Below, in pieces: positions 56,484 to 63,872 of a DNA stretch of 64,000 nucleotides (positions within the stretch are counted from its first letter, which is position 1; each line of letters opens with the position of its first letter). The stretch lies in contig JAKAKD010000068.1 in NCBI GenBank assembly GCA_021824635.1, forward strand, positions 1-64,000, in the 5' to 3' direction. Source of the DNA: Bacteroidota bacterium (GTDB taxonomy: Bacteria; Bacteroidota; Ignavibacteria; Ignavibacteriales; Melioribacteraceae). Under the pieces are notes generated by a model. The model was not told the origin of the DNA. It made no database searches and saw nothing but the letters and a program-made list of their open reading frames with translations. Position numbers and translations under genes: made by a program.

Positions 56484-56568
56484 AGTAATTGATTTTTAAG
56501 TGGGAATGATTGTGAATTATTTTCGAAAGAAAATTAAAGAGAATTGTCAAAAGATGCCAATGAAGTTT

Positions 56569-57039
56569 TCAATTAGGAGAAGTTCTTTTTTGCTGGAAAA
56601 ATTTTTCTAAAAGGTGTTTTGATTCATCGGAATAAATGCCTGAAAAAACATTCGGTTTGTGATTATATCTTCCGCTTTCGACTATATTAAAAAGAGAGCC
56701 GCACGCGCCGAATTTTGGTTCTAATGTTCCAAAGTAAAGGTTTTTAATCCGTGAGAGAAGAATTGCGCCACTGCACATTACACAAGGTTCAACGGTTACA
56801 TATAAATCGCACTCATCAAGAATTTTTGAACCGATATGATTCGATGCGGCGGTTATAGCAAGCATTTCTGCGTGTGCTGTTGCATCGTTCAACATTTCAG
56901 TTTGATTAAATCCGCGTCCAATAATTTTGTTTTGATAAACAACAACCGCTCCGATTGGTACTTCGTTTAGTTCAAAAGCTTTTTCAGCTTCTTGAAGTGC
57001 GGCAAACATATTTTTGTAGACTTGTTCAGGGAAAATCAT
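56569..57039 (-). CDS. tadA: tRNA adenosine(34) deaminase
   Basis: A 156-residue zinc deaminase that changes A34 to inosine in tRNA-Arg(ACG). The catalytic pair is DATAHAEMLAI with His/Glu, and VEPCVMCSGAILLSRI with two zinc Cys. The FGTLEPKFGACGSL region is TadA-like rather than cytidine or guanine deaminase. Its known substrate is the same tRNA species whose 3' half lies nearby at 57348. Confidence 0.94.
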   Translation of the reverse strand: MIFPEQVYKNMFAALQEAEKAFELNEVPIGAVVVYQNKIIGRGFNQTEMLNDATAHAEMLAITAASNHIGSKILDECDLYVTVEPCVMCSGAILLSRIKNLYFGTLEPKFGACGSLFNIVESGRYNHKPNVFSGIYSDESKHLLEKFFQQKRTSPN

Positions 57040-57132
57040 AATTATTAATTGATAATTGCGAATTGATAATATTTTAAGATTGTTCTCGATAGTTCGAATT
57101 ATATTTTAAACGAATAATAATAAATCGAGTTT

Positions 57133-57349
57133 AATTCTAAATTCTCAATTCTACATTCGCAATTATATTGTACGCCCGGAAGGATTCGAACCCTCAACCC
57201 TCAGATCCGAAGTCTGATGCTCTATCCAGTTGAGCTACGGGCGCATAATAAATGGCGAATTGAAATTTTAGAATTGCGAAATAACAAAAAATGTAGAATC
57301 AAAATTATTTATTAACAATTCTAAATTCTACATTTGCAATTCAGTTGTA
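57133..57349. repeat. Duplicated tRNA 3' flank (two copies of about 35-40 bases)
   Basis: Two similar AT-rich tracts, 57133-57172 and 57316-57349, each begin AATTCTAAATTCT, contain CTACATT(C/T)GCAATT and end TTGTA directly at the 3' end of a tRNA sequence. The 57040-57489 stretch has no protein gene; besides this repeat it holds the tRNA, the tRNA fragment and the integrase leader. The copies suggest a tandem tRNA duplication before the island arrived. Confidence 0.6.
57171..57244 (-). tRNA. tRNA-Arg, anticodon TCG
   Basis: The minus strand folds as a complete 74-base cloverleaf. The acceptor arm is GCGCCCG paired with CGGGCGT (closing G-U), with discriminator A. The anticodon stem is TCAGA/TCTGA around loop CTTCGGA, giving anticodon TCG for CGA codons. 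The T arm is GAGGG-TTCGAAT-CCTTC. CCA is not encoded. It is the intact neighbour of the truncated tRNA-Arg(ACG). Confidence 0.93.
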
Positions 57350-57389
57350 CACCCGTAGGGATTCGAACCCCAAACCTTCTGATCCGTAG
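57348..57389 (-). pseudogene. 3' half of tRNA-Arg(ACG), probable attachment-site core
   Basis: On the minus strand this is the 3' half of a tRNA: anticodon loop CTACGGA (anticodon ACG), the 3' anticodon strand TCAGA, variable loop, T arm TGGGG-TTCGAAT-CCCTA, acceptor strand CGGGTGT and discriminator A. The 5' half is missing; the sequence after 57389 does not pair. The break lies at the anticodon loop, a usual crossover point for tyrosine recombinases, and an integrase gene starts 100 bases away. It therefore looks like the left att core of an integrated element. Confidence 0.8.
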
Positions 57390-57489
57390 TTATGAATTAT
57401 GACCTTTTCAGCTTGTTTCCGCAGTATTTACGGTCATTTCTTTGTAAAAGTACATACATAGTATAGTCACTATTAAAGGAGAAAATACT

Positions 57490-58602
57490 ATGTTTCTAAC
57501 CAAAGTTCCAAGATCGAAATACTACCAAATCGTTTATTTTGTTAAAGGTAGAAGAACTACTCATTCAACAAAAAAGACTGACGAAAAGGAAGCACTCAAA
57601 TTTCTTGAGAAATTTCAAAAATCTTTTTCTAATCCTTCGGGTGCAAAATTTCAAAAAACTTTATCCACACCTAAGAGTGAAAAAATTGAAAAATCTTTAT
57701 CCACTTTCAAGAGTGAAGCTACTGAAAAAACTATAATTAAAAATACGCTTACTCTCACAAAATTCAAAGATGAATTTCTTGAATATGCTAAACCGGTGAA
57801 ATCTAATAGTTATTATACTTCAATCGCTTTTGCTTTCAAACAATTCATTTCTTTTTGCGGAGATATTCCTTTGGATAAAGTTGATACCCGCACAGTTGAT
57901 AAGTTCATCACTTCAACTTTCGCACGGACTAAAAGAGGTGCACATCAATATTACAGAACACTTAAAGCGGCTTTTAATAAAGTTCTTGAGTGGGAGTACA
58001 TTTCAGTAAATCCTTTTTTAAAAGTTAAATTTCCCAGAATGGCAAAATCATTTCCCGTTTTTATGTCAGAAGATGAATTGATTGTCATACTAACGAACAC
58101 ACCCTTTCTATATTTGAAAGATATTTTTACCGTAGCTTTCTATACCGGCTTGCGGCTTGGAGAACTAACAAATATGCAATGGAATTGGCTCGATTTTTTC
58201 CAATCCGGTGGTCAAATAACAGTTAAATGCTCAAATGAATTTATGACAAAAAGTAAAAAAGAAAGAAATGTTCCAATGTTCGAAAAGGTAAAAACAATTC
58301 TTATCAATCGCTTTAACAATTGTCAACATTTACCTGATGATGTGGTCTTTTATCGCCTGGAAGGGAAGAAGCTTCTTACTGATTCAATAAGTGGGCTATT
58401 CAAGAAAGCCGTAAGAAAATCTCAGCTAAATGATAAAATCCATTTTCATACTTTGCGTCATTCCTTTGCCTCCTTACTTGCGCAAAAAGGCGTTTCCTTA
58501 TATGTCATTAAAGAATTACTAGGGCACGAGGATTTAGCAACTACGCAAATTTATTCTCACCTCCAACAACAGAATTTGAGAGATGCTGTTAATCTTTTGT
58601 AG
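57490..58602 (+). CDS. Tyrosine recombinase / integrase
   Basis: A 370-residue integrase. The N-terminus (1-40) may be an arm-binding region, residues 42-77 are a repeat linker, 88-175 the SAM-like core-binding domain and 190-370 the catalytic domain. Active-site residues are Arg 222 (YTGLRLGEL), His 320 and Arg 323 (HTLRHSF), His 346 (LLGHEDL) and Tyr 355 (TQIYSHL). All are intact, so it may be active. An AAAGGAG site precedes the ATG. It lies beside the truncated tRNA-Arg, the classic position for the recombinase of a genomic island. Confidence 0.92.
   Translation: MFLTKVPRSKYYQIVYFVKGRRTTHSTKKTDEKEALKFLEKFQKSFSNPSGAKFQKTLSTPKSEKIEKSLSTFKSEATEKTIIKNTLTLTKFKDEFLEYAKPVKSNSYYTSIAFAFKQFISFCGDIPLDKVDTRTVDKFITSTFARTKRGAHQYYRTLKAAFNKVLEWEYISVNPFLKVKFPRMAKSFPVFMSEDELIVILTNTPFLYLKDIFTVAFYTGLRLGELTNMQWNWLDFFQSGGQITVKCSNEFMTKSKKERNVPMFEKVKTILINRFNNCQHLPDDVVFYRLEGKKLLTDSISGLFKKAVRKSQLNDKIHFHTLRHSFASLLAQKGVSLYVIKELLGHEDLATTQIYSHLQQQNLRDAVNLL
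57613..57720 (+). repeat. Three 36-base tandem repeats inside the integrase gene
   Basis: Units 57613-57648, 57649-57684 and 57685-57720 encode FQKSFSNPSGAK, FQKTLSTPKSEK and IEKSLSTFKSEA, with a partial fourth (TEKTI). The period is a multiple of three, so the reading frame is kept. They lie between the N-terminal segment and the core-binding domain. Confidence 0.8.
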
Positions 58603-58615
58603 TAACTTAAAACTC

Positions 58616-58645
58616 AAACCTGCCCGTCATTTTTGAGGTGGGTTT
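58616..58645 (+). other. Hairpin directly downstream of the integrase
   Basis: AAACCTGCC (58616-58624) can pair with GGTGGGTTT (58637-58645) in nine pairs including two G-U, with a 12-base loop. There is no T run, so a terminator role is weak. It sits between the integrase stop and the relic of a second integrase. Confidence 0.4.
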
Positions 58646-58695
58646 ATAGTCACCTCCAGCTACAAAATATGAGGGATGCTGTAAGTTTGTTATGA
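58645..58695 (+). pseudogene. Relic of the C-terminus of a second tyrosine recombinase
   Basis: This frame reads YSHLQLQNMRDAVSLL and then a stop, matching the end of the adjacent integrase (YSHLQQQNLRDAVNLL) at 13 of 16 residues, including the nucleophile Tyr. The nucleotide match is only moderate, so it is not a fresh duplication. The rest of that gene is gone. It ends just before a terminator hairpin. Confidence 0.75.
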
Positions 58696-58698
58696 ACC

Positions 58699-58726
58699 AA
58701 AAGGGCTCGAATCCTCAAGCCCTTTT
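58699..58726 (+). terminator. Intrinsic terminator between integrase and metal-efflux genes
   Basis: AAAAGGGCT (58699-58707) pairs perfectly with AGCCCTTTT (58718-58726) around a 10-base loop, followed by ATATTTATTTTT. It may originally have served the lost second integrase. The symmetric A/T arms could also work for the convergent minus-strand genes. Confidence 0.75.
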
Positions 58727-58862
58727 ATATTTATTTTTGCGATATCTATATTTTTAATAAGATTATTCAAAAAAGAATCACATTTTATTCCCCCCTTATT
58801 TATCCCACTCCGCATGACCCCGCTCTTATTAAATTCAATTTAATATATTTTTATATATCTTA

Positions 58863-59759
58863 CTATGGACACTTCTCGCAATTATTCGTTTCGGATTCTA
58901 GTTCCAATTGAATTGTTGGGTGATCGATTCCGAAGTCTTTATGCAATTTTGTATTAATAGTTTCCACAAATTTATTATTAGTTGGAAAGTCTTTTAATAC
59001 TATATGAACGGATAAGGCAGTTTCCGTAGTGCTCATTCCCCAAATGTGTAAATCATGAATATCTTTAACAATGGGGAAAGATTTCAAATATTGCTTCACT
59101 TTTGATACATTGATTTTATTCGGCACTGCGTCCATTGAGAGCATAAATGATTCCTTCAAAAGTCCCCAGGTACCGATTGTAATTACAAAAACGATAAGCA
59201 AACTTATTGCCGGATCGAGCCACAGCCAATTTGTATAAATTATAACCAAACCGGCAGCAACAACGCCAAGCGAAACTCCGGCATCAGCAGCCATGTGCAT
59301 GAATGCACCTTTAATGTTTATATCGTTCTCTTTTCCTTTTAAAAAGAGAAGCGCCGTAAGCGAGTTTATCACCACTCCAATCCCGGCAACGATCATCATG
59401 GTTGTTCCGCCAATTGGTTGCGGTTCAATTATTTTTCGTATCGCTTCAATTGAAATTGCCCCAACGGCTATTAAAAGAATTATCGCGTTGAAAAATGCAG
59501 CAAGGATAGTTGATTTTCTTAACCCATATGTTCTTCTATTTGTAGTAGACGATCTTGCAAGGTAAGACGCTCCCCATGCAAGCAGCAATCCTAAAACATC
59601 ACTTAAATTGTGACCGGCATCGGCAATCAATGCCATCGAATTTATTCTCAAACCGAAAACAAACTCAACAATAATGTAGATTACATTTAAGATGATTCCG
59701 AAAGCAAATGCTTTGTTGTAATCAATTTGCACGTGTGTATGATTATGATTGTGTTCCAT
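58863..59759 (-). CDS. Cation diffusion facilitator, CzcD/ZitB-like metal exporter
   Basis: A 298-residue CDF exporter with six helices. The N-terminus is His-rich (MEHNHNHTH), and the zinc-site motifs are seen as ALIADAGHNLSDVLG (HxxxD in helix II) and MHMAADAGVS (helix V). The C-terminal domain (210-298) is ferredoxin-like, with DLHIWGMST typical of the CzcD/ZnT type, and ends in CEKCP, a possible metal-binding pair. It exchanges cytosolic Zn, Cd or Co for protons. Last gene of the minus-strand metal cluster. Confidence 0.93.
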   Translation of the reverse strand: MEHNHNHTHVQIDYNKAFAFGIILNVIYIIVEFVFGLRINSMALIADAGHNLSDVLGLLLAWGASYLARSSTTNRRTYGLRKSTILAAFFNAIILLIAVGAISIEAIRKIIEPQPIGGTTMMIVAGIGVVINSLTALLFLKGKENDINIKGAFMHMAADAGVSLGVVAAGLVIIYTNWLWLDPAISLLIVFVITIGTWGLLKESFMLSMDAVPNKINVSKVKQYLKSFPIVKDIHDLHIWGMSTTETALSVHIVLKDFPTNNKFVETINTKLHKDFGIDHPTIQLELESETNNCEKCP

Positions 59760-59799
59760 ATAAATATCTAATTTTATTTATCTGATGTCAAAACCATCA

Positions 59800-60438
59800 C
59801 TAACTTATAAAATATCCTGCTATTCCAAGAACTATTAACAGAATTCCCGTAATTGTTTTTTCGTGATGTTCGAGAAAGTGAGATTTGATTTTTTTCACTC
59901 CTTTCATTCCAAGCCAGACAAGCAGAAGCATTCCCGAAATTGTGATGACCGTATAAATAACAGAAACAGTGATAATTCCTGTCCAGCCAAGTTTACTTGC
60001 AACAAAAAAGTAAGCTTCAATTTCAAGACACGGGGAGAAGAACATCGAGATTGTTAGTGTAAGAATTATTGCGGTTGTCGTTTTCTTTTTCACTTCATCA
60101 ATATTAATTTCGTGAGAATGATGATGATGCTTGTTATCCTTCATGCTTAAGATGAGATAAATGATTCCAAGAAGTATCAGTATACCCGGTGCAATTACGC
60201 CAACGATAAAAGAATAAGAACCGGATAATTTGTATCCAAAAAATCCAACTATTATTCCAATTATTATTGTGCTAAGCGTATGAGCAAAGCCCGCAATTGC
60301 TGTTATCCCTAAGGTTGTCTTCTCATTCCACTTTTCCGCTTTTGAAAGCGCAACTAACGGTATCCAGTGATTTGGTATTGATGCGTGAACGATGCTGAGT
60401 AAAAACGCACCTATTATTATTTGTGATAAACCGGTCAT
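59800..60438 (-). CDS. NicO/UreH-like membrane protein with His-rich loop
   Basis: A 212-residue polytopic protein with about six helices and a cytosolic His-rich loop (NKHHHHSHE, near 103-111). The HASIPNHWIP motif in helix I and FFSPCLEIEAYFF in helix IV resemble the nickel/cobalt transporter and UreH/TauE-like families. A metal-transport role is inferred from the His loop and from its place between a CDF exporter and a P-type ATPase. The metal and direction are unknown. Confidence 0.65.
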   Translation of the reverse strand: MTGLSQIIIGAFLLSIVHASIPNHWIPLVALSKAEKWNEKTTLGITAIAGFAHTLSTIIIGIIVGFFGYKLSGSYSFIVGVIAPGILILLGIIYLILSMKDNKHHHHSHEINIDEVKKKTTTAIILTLTISMFFSPCLEIEAYFFVASKLGWTGIITVSVIYTVITISGMLLLVWLGMKGVKKIKSHFLEHHEKTITGILLIVLGIAGYFIS

Positions 60439-60481
60439 TCTAAAAGTCCTAAAAATTGTTTTTTGATATAGTTCTTATTTT

Positions 60482-62605
60482 TCATTTCATCACTCTCATT
60501 GCATTTAGTATCGCAATTATTGCAACGCCCATATCTCCGAATACAGCTTCCCACATTGTTGCAATCCCAAATGCGCCAAGAAGAATGAAGAATAATTTTA
60601 CTCCCATTGCAAAGCCGATATTTTGCCAAACTATTTTTCTTGTTCTCTTTGCTACATTAATTGCGGATACAACTTGCAAAGGTGAGTCGGTCATAAGAAC
60701 AACGTCCGCAGTTTCAACAGCGGCATCTGAACCGAGAGCACCCATAGCAATTCCTACATCTGCACGTGCAATCACGGGAGCGTCATTTATTCCATCGCCT
60801 ACGAAAGCAACTTTATTTCCTTTAGCAGTGGTTTGTATTATTTGCTCAATGTGATTTACTTTATCCTCCGGAAGTAATTCATAATAGTATTTGTCTATTC
60901 CCAATTTCTTTGCAAAAGTTTCAGCTGCCGTTTTGTTATCTCCGGTTAGCATAACAGTATTAATATTTTTTTCTTTCAGCAAACGAATTGTTTCTATTGC
61001 ATCATTTTTTAGTGTGTCGGATATGATGATATATCCGGCATAAACAGAATTAACTGCGATGTGAATCACTGTTCCTTCAGCATCACATTTATCGTGCTGA
61101 ATATTTTCTAAGTGAAGAAGTTTATCATTCCCAACAATAACTTGTTGTCCGTTTACTTTTGCACTAATTCCTTTACCGCTTATTTCTTGAACATCGCTAA
61201 TCGATCCTTGATCAATCTTTCCCGAAGGGACAAGTTTTCCGTATGCTTCAATCACAGATTTCGCTATCGGGTGATTTGAATGCGATTCCGCATAAGCAGC
61301 AAATCTCAACAATTCTTCTTTGTCAAATCCGTTTTTCACAACAACGTCAGCTACTTTGAATTCGCCTTTTGTTAACGTTCCTGTTTTATCAAAAACTACT
61401 GTCTTAACTTTTGTTAGAGCATCCAAATAGTTAGAACCTTTTACCAGAATTCCTCTGCGGGAAGCGCCGCCGATTCCGCCGAAGTATCCAAGAGGAATGC
61501 TAATTACCAAAGCGCAAGGACAAGAAATTACAAGCACCACCAACGCTCTATAAATCCAGTCGGTAAAAGTCTGTCCTGCAAAAAATAACGGTGGAATTAC
61601 GGCAAGTAACAGTGCGCCAAATACAACAACCGGTGTATAGTATCTTGCAAAGGTCGTAATGAACTTTTCCGTCTCTGCTTTTTTAGAGGAAGCATTTTCA
61701 ACAAGCTCCAGAATTCTTGATATGGATGACTCACTAAATAATTTTGTAACTGTAATAGTCAGTAGTCCGGATTGATTTATCATTCCCGCTAAGACTATCT
61801 CTTTTTCTTTAACTTTTCTTGGAACGCTTTCGCCGGTTAACGCAGACGTATCCATAAAAGAATTCCCTTCAGTGATTTCTCCATCCAAAGGGATTTTTTC
61901 TCCGACTTTAACTAAAATTAATTCACCGACTTTTACACTTTCCGGGGAAACCTTCTTGACATCTCCATTGCTTTTTAGATTTGCGTATTCCGGTTTTATC
62001 TCCAATAATGCTTTAATTGATTTTCTTGAACGGTTGACGGCAATATCCTGGAATAATTCTCCAACAACATAAAACAACATTACCGTTACTGCTTCCGGCA
62101 TTTCATCAATAGCAATTGCGCCGAGTGTTGCAATCGTCATTAAAAAATGCTCGTTAAAGACTTGTCCTTTTAAAATATTTTTTACAGCACTAATTATAAC
62201 TTTCCATCCGCTCAATAAATAAGCTGTTAAAAAGATTGTTAGCTCGAGAACACGGTAAGGAGTGTTATGGATCTCTTTCTCAAAGATGAGTCCGAGCCCA
62301 AGAAGTAACACTGTTAAAACTATCTTAACAATTGCAGTTTTATTCTCTTTCCAAAGCGACAAGTCAATTCCATTTGGAGAGGAAAGTATTTTCTTATCTT
62401 CCTCTTCAATCAGTTCCACCTCCGGCTCTATATCTTTGATTTTCTTTTTCACAGATTCGATGTTGTCTGTATCTATAAGCAGCGAAGAGTTAGCAAAATT
62501 CACTGAACAAGATTTCACTCCTTCCATCTTCGAAAGTCCGTCTTCAATTTTTGCTGCACAAGAAGCACAGTCAATGTTTTTTAGTTGATATTTTTTCATA
62601 AGCAT
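60482..62605 (-). CDS. Heavy-metal translocating P-type ATPase (ZntA/CadA-like)
   Basis: A 707-residue P1B ATPase. The N-terminal HMA domain has the DCASC metal site (about 12-16). Eight helices follow, with the transport motif SCPCALVIS, phosphorylation loop DKTGTLTKG, the HP motif in SNHPIAKS and the hinge GDGINDAP. The Lys in MGVKLFF and the Asp in FGDMGVAII match the ZntA pair that fixes Zn/Cd/Pb specificity (family knowledge), so it is not a copper pump. The start is ATG 62605 or ATG 62599. Part of the minus-strand efflux operon. Confidence 0.94.
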   Translation of the reverse strand: MLMKKYQLKNIDCASCAAKIEDGLSKMEGVKSCSVNFANSSLLIDTDNIESVKKKIKDIEPEVELIEEEDKKILSSPNGIDLSLWKENKTAIVKIVLTVLLLGLGLIFEKEIHNTPYRVLELTIFLTAYLLSGWKVIISAVKNILKGQVFNEHFLMTIATLGAIAIDEMPEAVTVMLFYVVGELFQDIAVNRSRKSIKALLEIKPEYANLKSNGDVKKVSPESVKVGELILVKVGEKIPLDGEITEGNSFMDTSALTGESVPRKVKEKEIVLAGMINQSGLLTITVTKLFSESSISRILELVENASSKKAETEKFITTFARYYTPVVVFGALLLAVIPPLFFAGQTFTDWIYRALVVLVISCPCALVISIPLGYFGGIGGASRRGILVKGSNYLDALTKVKTVVFDKTGTLTKGEFKVADVVVKNGFDKEELLRFAAYAESHSNHPIAKSVIEAYGKLVPSGKIDQGSISDVQEISGKGISAKVNGQQVIVGNDKLLHLENIQHDKCDAEGTVIHIAVNSVYAGYIIISDTLKNDAIETIRLLKEKNINTVMLTGDNKTAAETFAKKLGIDKYYYELLPEDKVNHIEQIIQTTAKGNKVAFVGDGINDAPVIARADVGIAMGALGSDAAVETADVVLMTDSPLQVVSAINVAKRTRKIVWQNIGFAMGVKLFFILLGAFGIATMWEAVFGDMGVAIIAILNAMRVMK

Positions 62606-62651
62606 ATTCTTTATTTCATTTTGGTAGAATATTTCAGAAGATTATAAGTTT

Positions 62652-63041
62652 TTACAATGAATCGATCACTTTCTTCAATTTACCTTGTATTGTCGCAGCT
62701 ATTTCAGCAAGATTATCATTCTTTACTGCCTGCATAGATACAATTGGATTAATCGCAGCAACAATATTATACGGCTTAAAATCCACATCGAGCTTTTTCT
62801 TAAGTGTTGCTTTAACGTCAATTTCTGTCAGCACTCCAAATCCTTCTTTCTTTAATTCTTCGGTTACTTTTTCAATTGCTTCCTCGTAACCGAGATTAAC
62901 TACTTTCGAGAATCCATAATTTGTTTGTTTTACGGAATCACTTTTCTTCGTTTGATCTTGCCCAAATAAAGTTAAAGATACAAACAGAGTTGCAATCACT
63001 ATTACAGTTCCAATAAACCATTTTTTATTTAAGGATAACAT
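62652..63041 (-). CDS. Exported DUF302 protein with internal deletion
   Basis: A 129-residue protein with an N-terminal export segment (KKWFIGTVIVIATLFVSLTLFGQ) followed by a shortened DUF302 domain. Compared with the paralogue at 63182, it matches from TNYGFSK to DVDFKPY and again from VAAINPIVSMQAVK to the end, but about 34 residues are missing between them, including the Cys-containing core. The frame is intact. DUF302 proteins have no firm activity, although links to redox or metal response are known. It may be a decaying or specialised exported copy. A GAAGGAG site precedes the ATG. Confidence 0.8.
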   Translation of the reverse strand: MLSLNKKWFIGTVIVIATLFVSLTLFGQDQTKKSDSVKQTNYGFSKVVNLGYEEAIEKVTEELKKEGFGVLTEIDVKATLKKKLDVDFKPYNIVAAINPIVSMQAVKNDNLAEIAATIQGKLKKVIDSL

Positions 63042-63181
63042 TGTATTACTCCTTCTTTTGAATTTATTATTTGATATTATTGAACATAGTAAATCATTTT
63101 GCTTAAGTTCTTAGAGCATAATAAATAATACTTACTCCAAACTATCACGAAGTAAGGAGAATAAATTGCATTTAGAATTTC

Positions 63182-63577
63182 TTATAAACTTTCAATTATT
63201 TTTTTCAATTTGCTTTGTATAGTATCCGCTACTTCACCAAGTGTTTCATTCTTTACTGCTTGCATCGATGCAATCGGATCTATCGCAGCAACAACTGTTT
63301 CGCTTTTGTCATTCACATAAACGATAACATTGCAAGGCAGCATCAATCCAATTTGTTCTTCTGACTGTAAAGCTTTGTATGCAAACGGCGGATTACAAGC
63401 ACCAAGTATCTTGTATGGTCTGAAATCAACATCGAGCTTTTTCTTCAATGTTTCCTTAACATCAATTTCAGTCAGCACGCCGAAACCTTCTTTCTTTAAC
63501 TCTTCGGTTACTTTTTCAATTGCTTCATCATAACCGAGATTAACTATTTTTGAGAAACCATAATTTGTTTGGTCCAT
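63182..63577 (-). CDS. DUF302 protein, cytosolic full-length copy
   Basis: A 131-residue DUF302 protein without signal peptide. The two halves of the domain are complete, with ACNPPFAYKAL and MLPCNVIVYV in the middle; the two Cys are candidates for metal or redox binding. It is a close paralogue of the exported protein downstream in the operon. A strong AAGGAGA site lies 7 bases before the ATG. The function is unknown; its place in a metal-efflux cluster suggests a stress or metal-binding role. Confidence 0.88.
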   Translation of the reverse strand: MDQTNYGFSKIVNLGYDEAIEKVTEELKKEGFGVLTEIDVKETLKKKLDVDFRPYKILGACNPPFAYKALQSEEQIGLMLPCNVIVYVNDKSETVVAAIDPIASMQAVKNETLGEVADTIQSKLKKIIESL

Positions 63578-63600
63578 TTTATGTCTCCTTTTTATTGTTC

Positions 63601-63855
63601 TTACGACTCCAAATCCTTTTTTCTTTTCGTAAACTCTTCTGTATCTATTTCTCCTTTTGCATACCTTCGCTTGAGGATATCTAAAGCGGTTTCTTCTTTT
63701 CTACCTACTTCCGCAGATCGATTTGTTAAGTTAGAAATGAGTCGGAATATGGCGTAAATAATCACTGCCCAAAAAACGAGTCCGATTATCATACCGAATG
63801 GTCCTCCGAAAAAATATCCAGGACCCCACCCCCAGGAACAACCTGAATTCCACAT
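63601..63855 (-). CDS. Small SHOCT-domain membrane protein
   Basis: An 84-residue protein with a Gly/Trp-rich N-terminus (WGWGPGYFFGGPFG), one helix (about 20-42) and a C-terminal SHOCT motif, LDILKRRYAKGEIDTEEF. SHOCT segments occur at the ends of small membrane proteins and may mediate oligomerisation; this type is frequent near copper and heavy-metal efflux genes. An AGGAGAAA site precedes the ATG. Confidence 0.88.
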   Translation of the reverse strand: MWNSGCSWGWGPGYFFGGPFGMIIGLVFWAVIIYAIFRLISNLTNRSAEVGRKEETALDILKRRYAKGEIDTEEFTKRKKDLES

Positions 63856-63872
63856 TGTAATTTCTCCTATTT

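Noticed and set aside
57348-57430. A second complete tRNA gene
   Set aside because: Only the 3' half can be folded; past 57389 there is no 5' anticodon strand, D arm or acceptor strand.
57613-57720. A small CRISPR-like array
   Set aside because: The 36-base units are directly contiguous with no spacers and are translated in frame inside the integrase.
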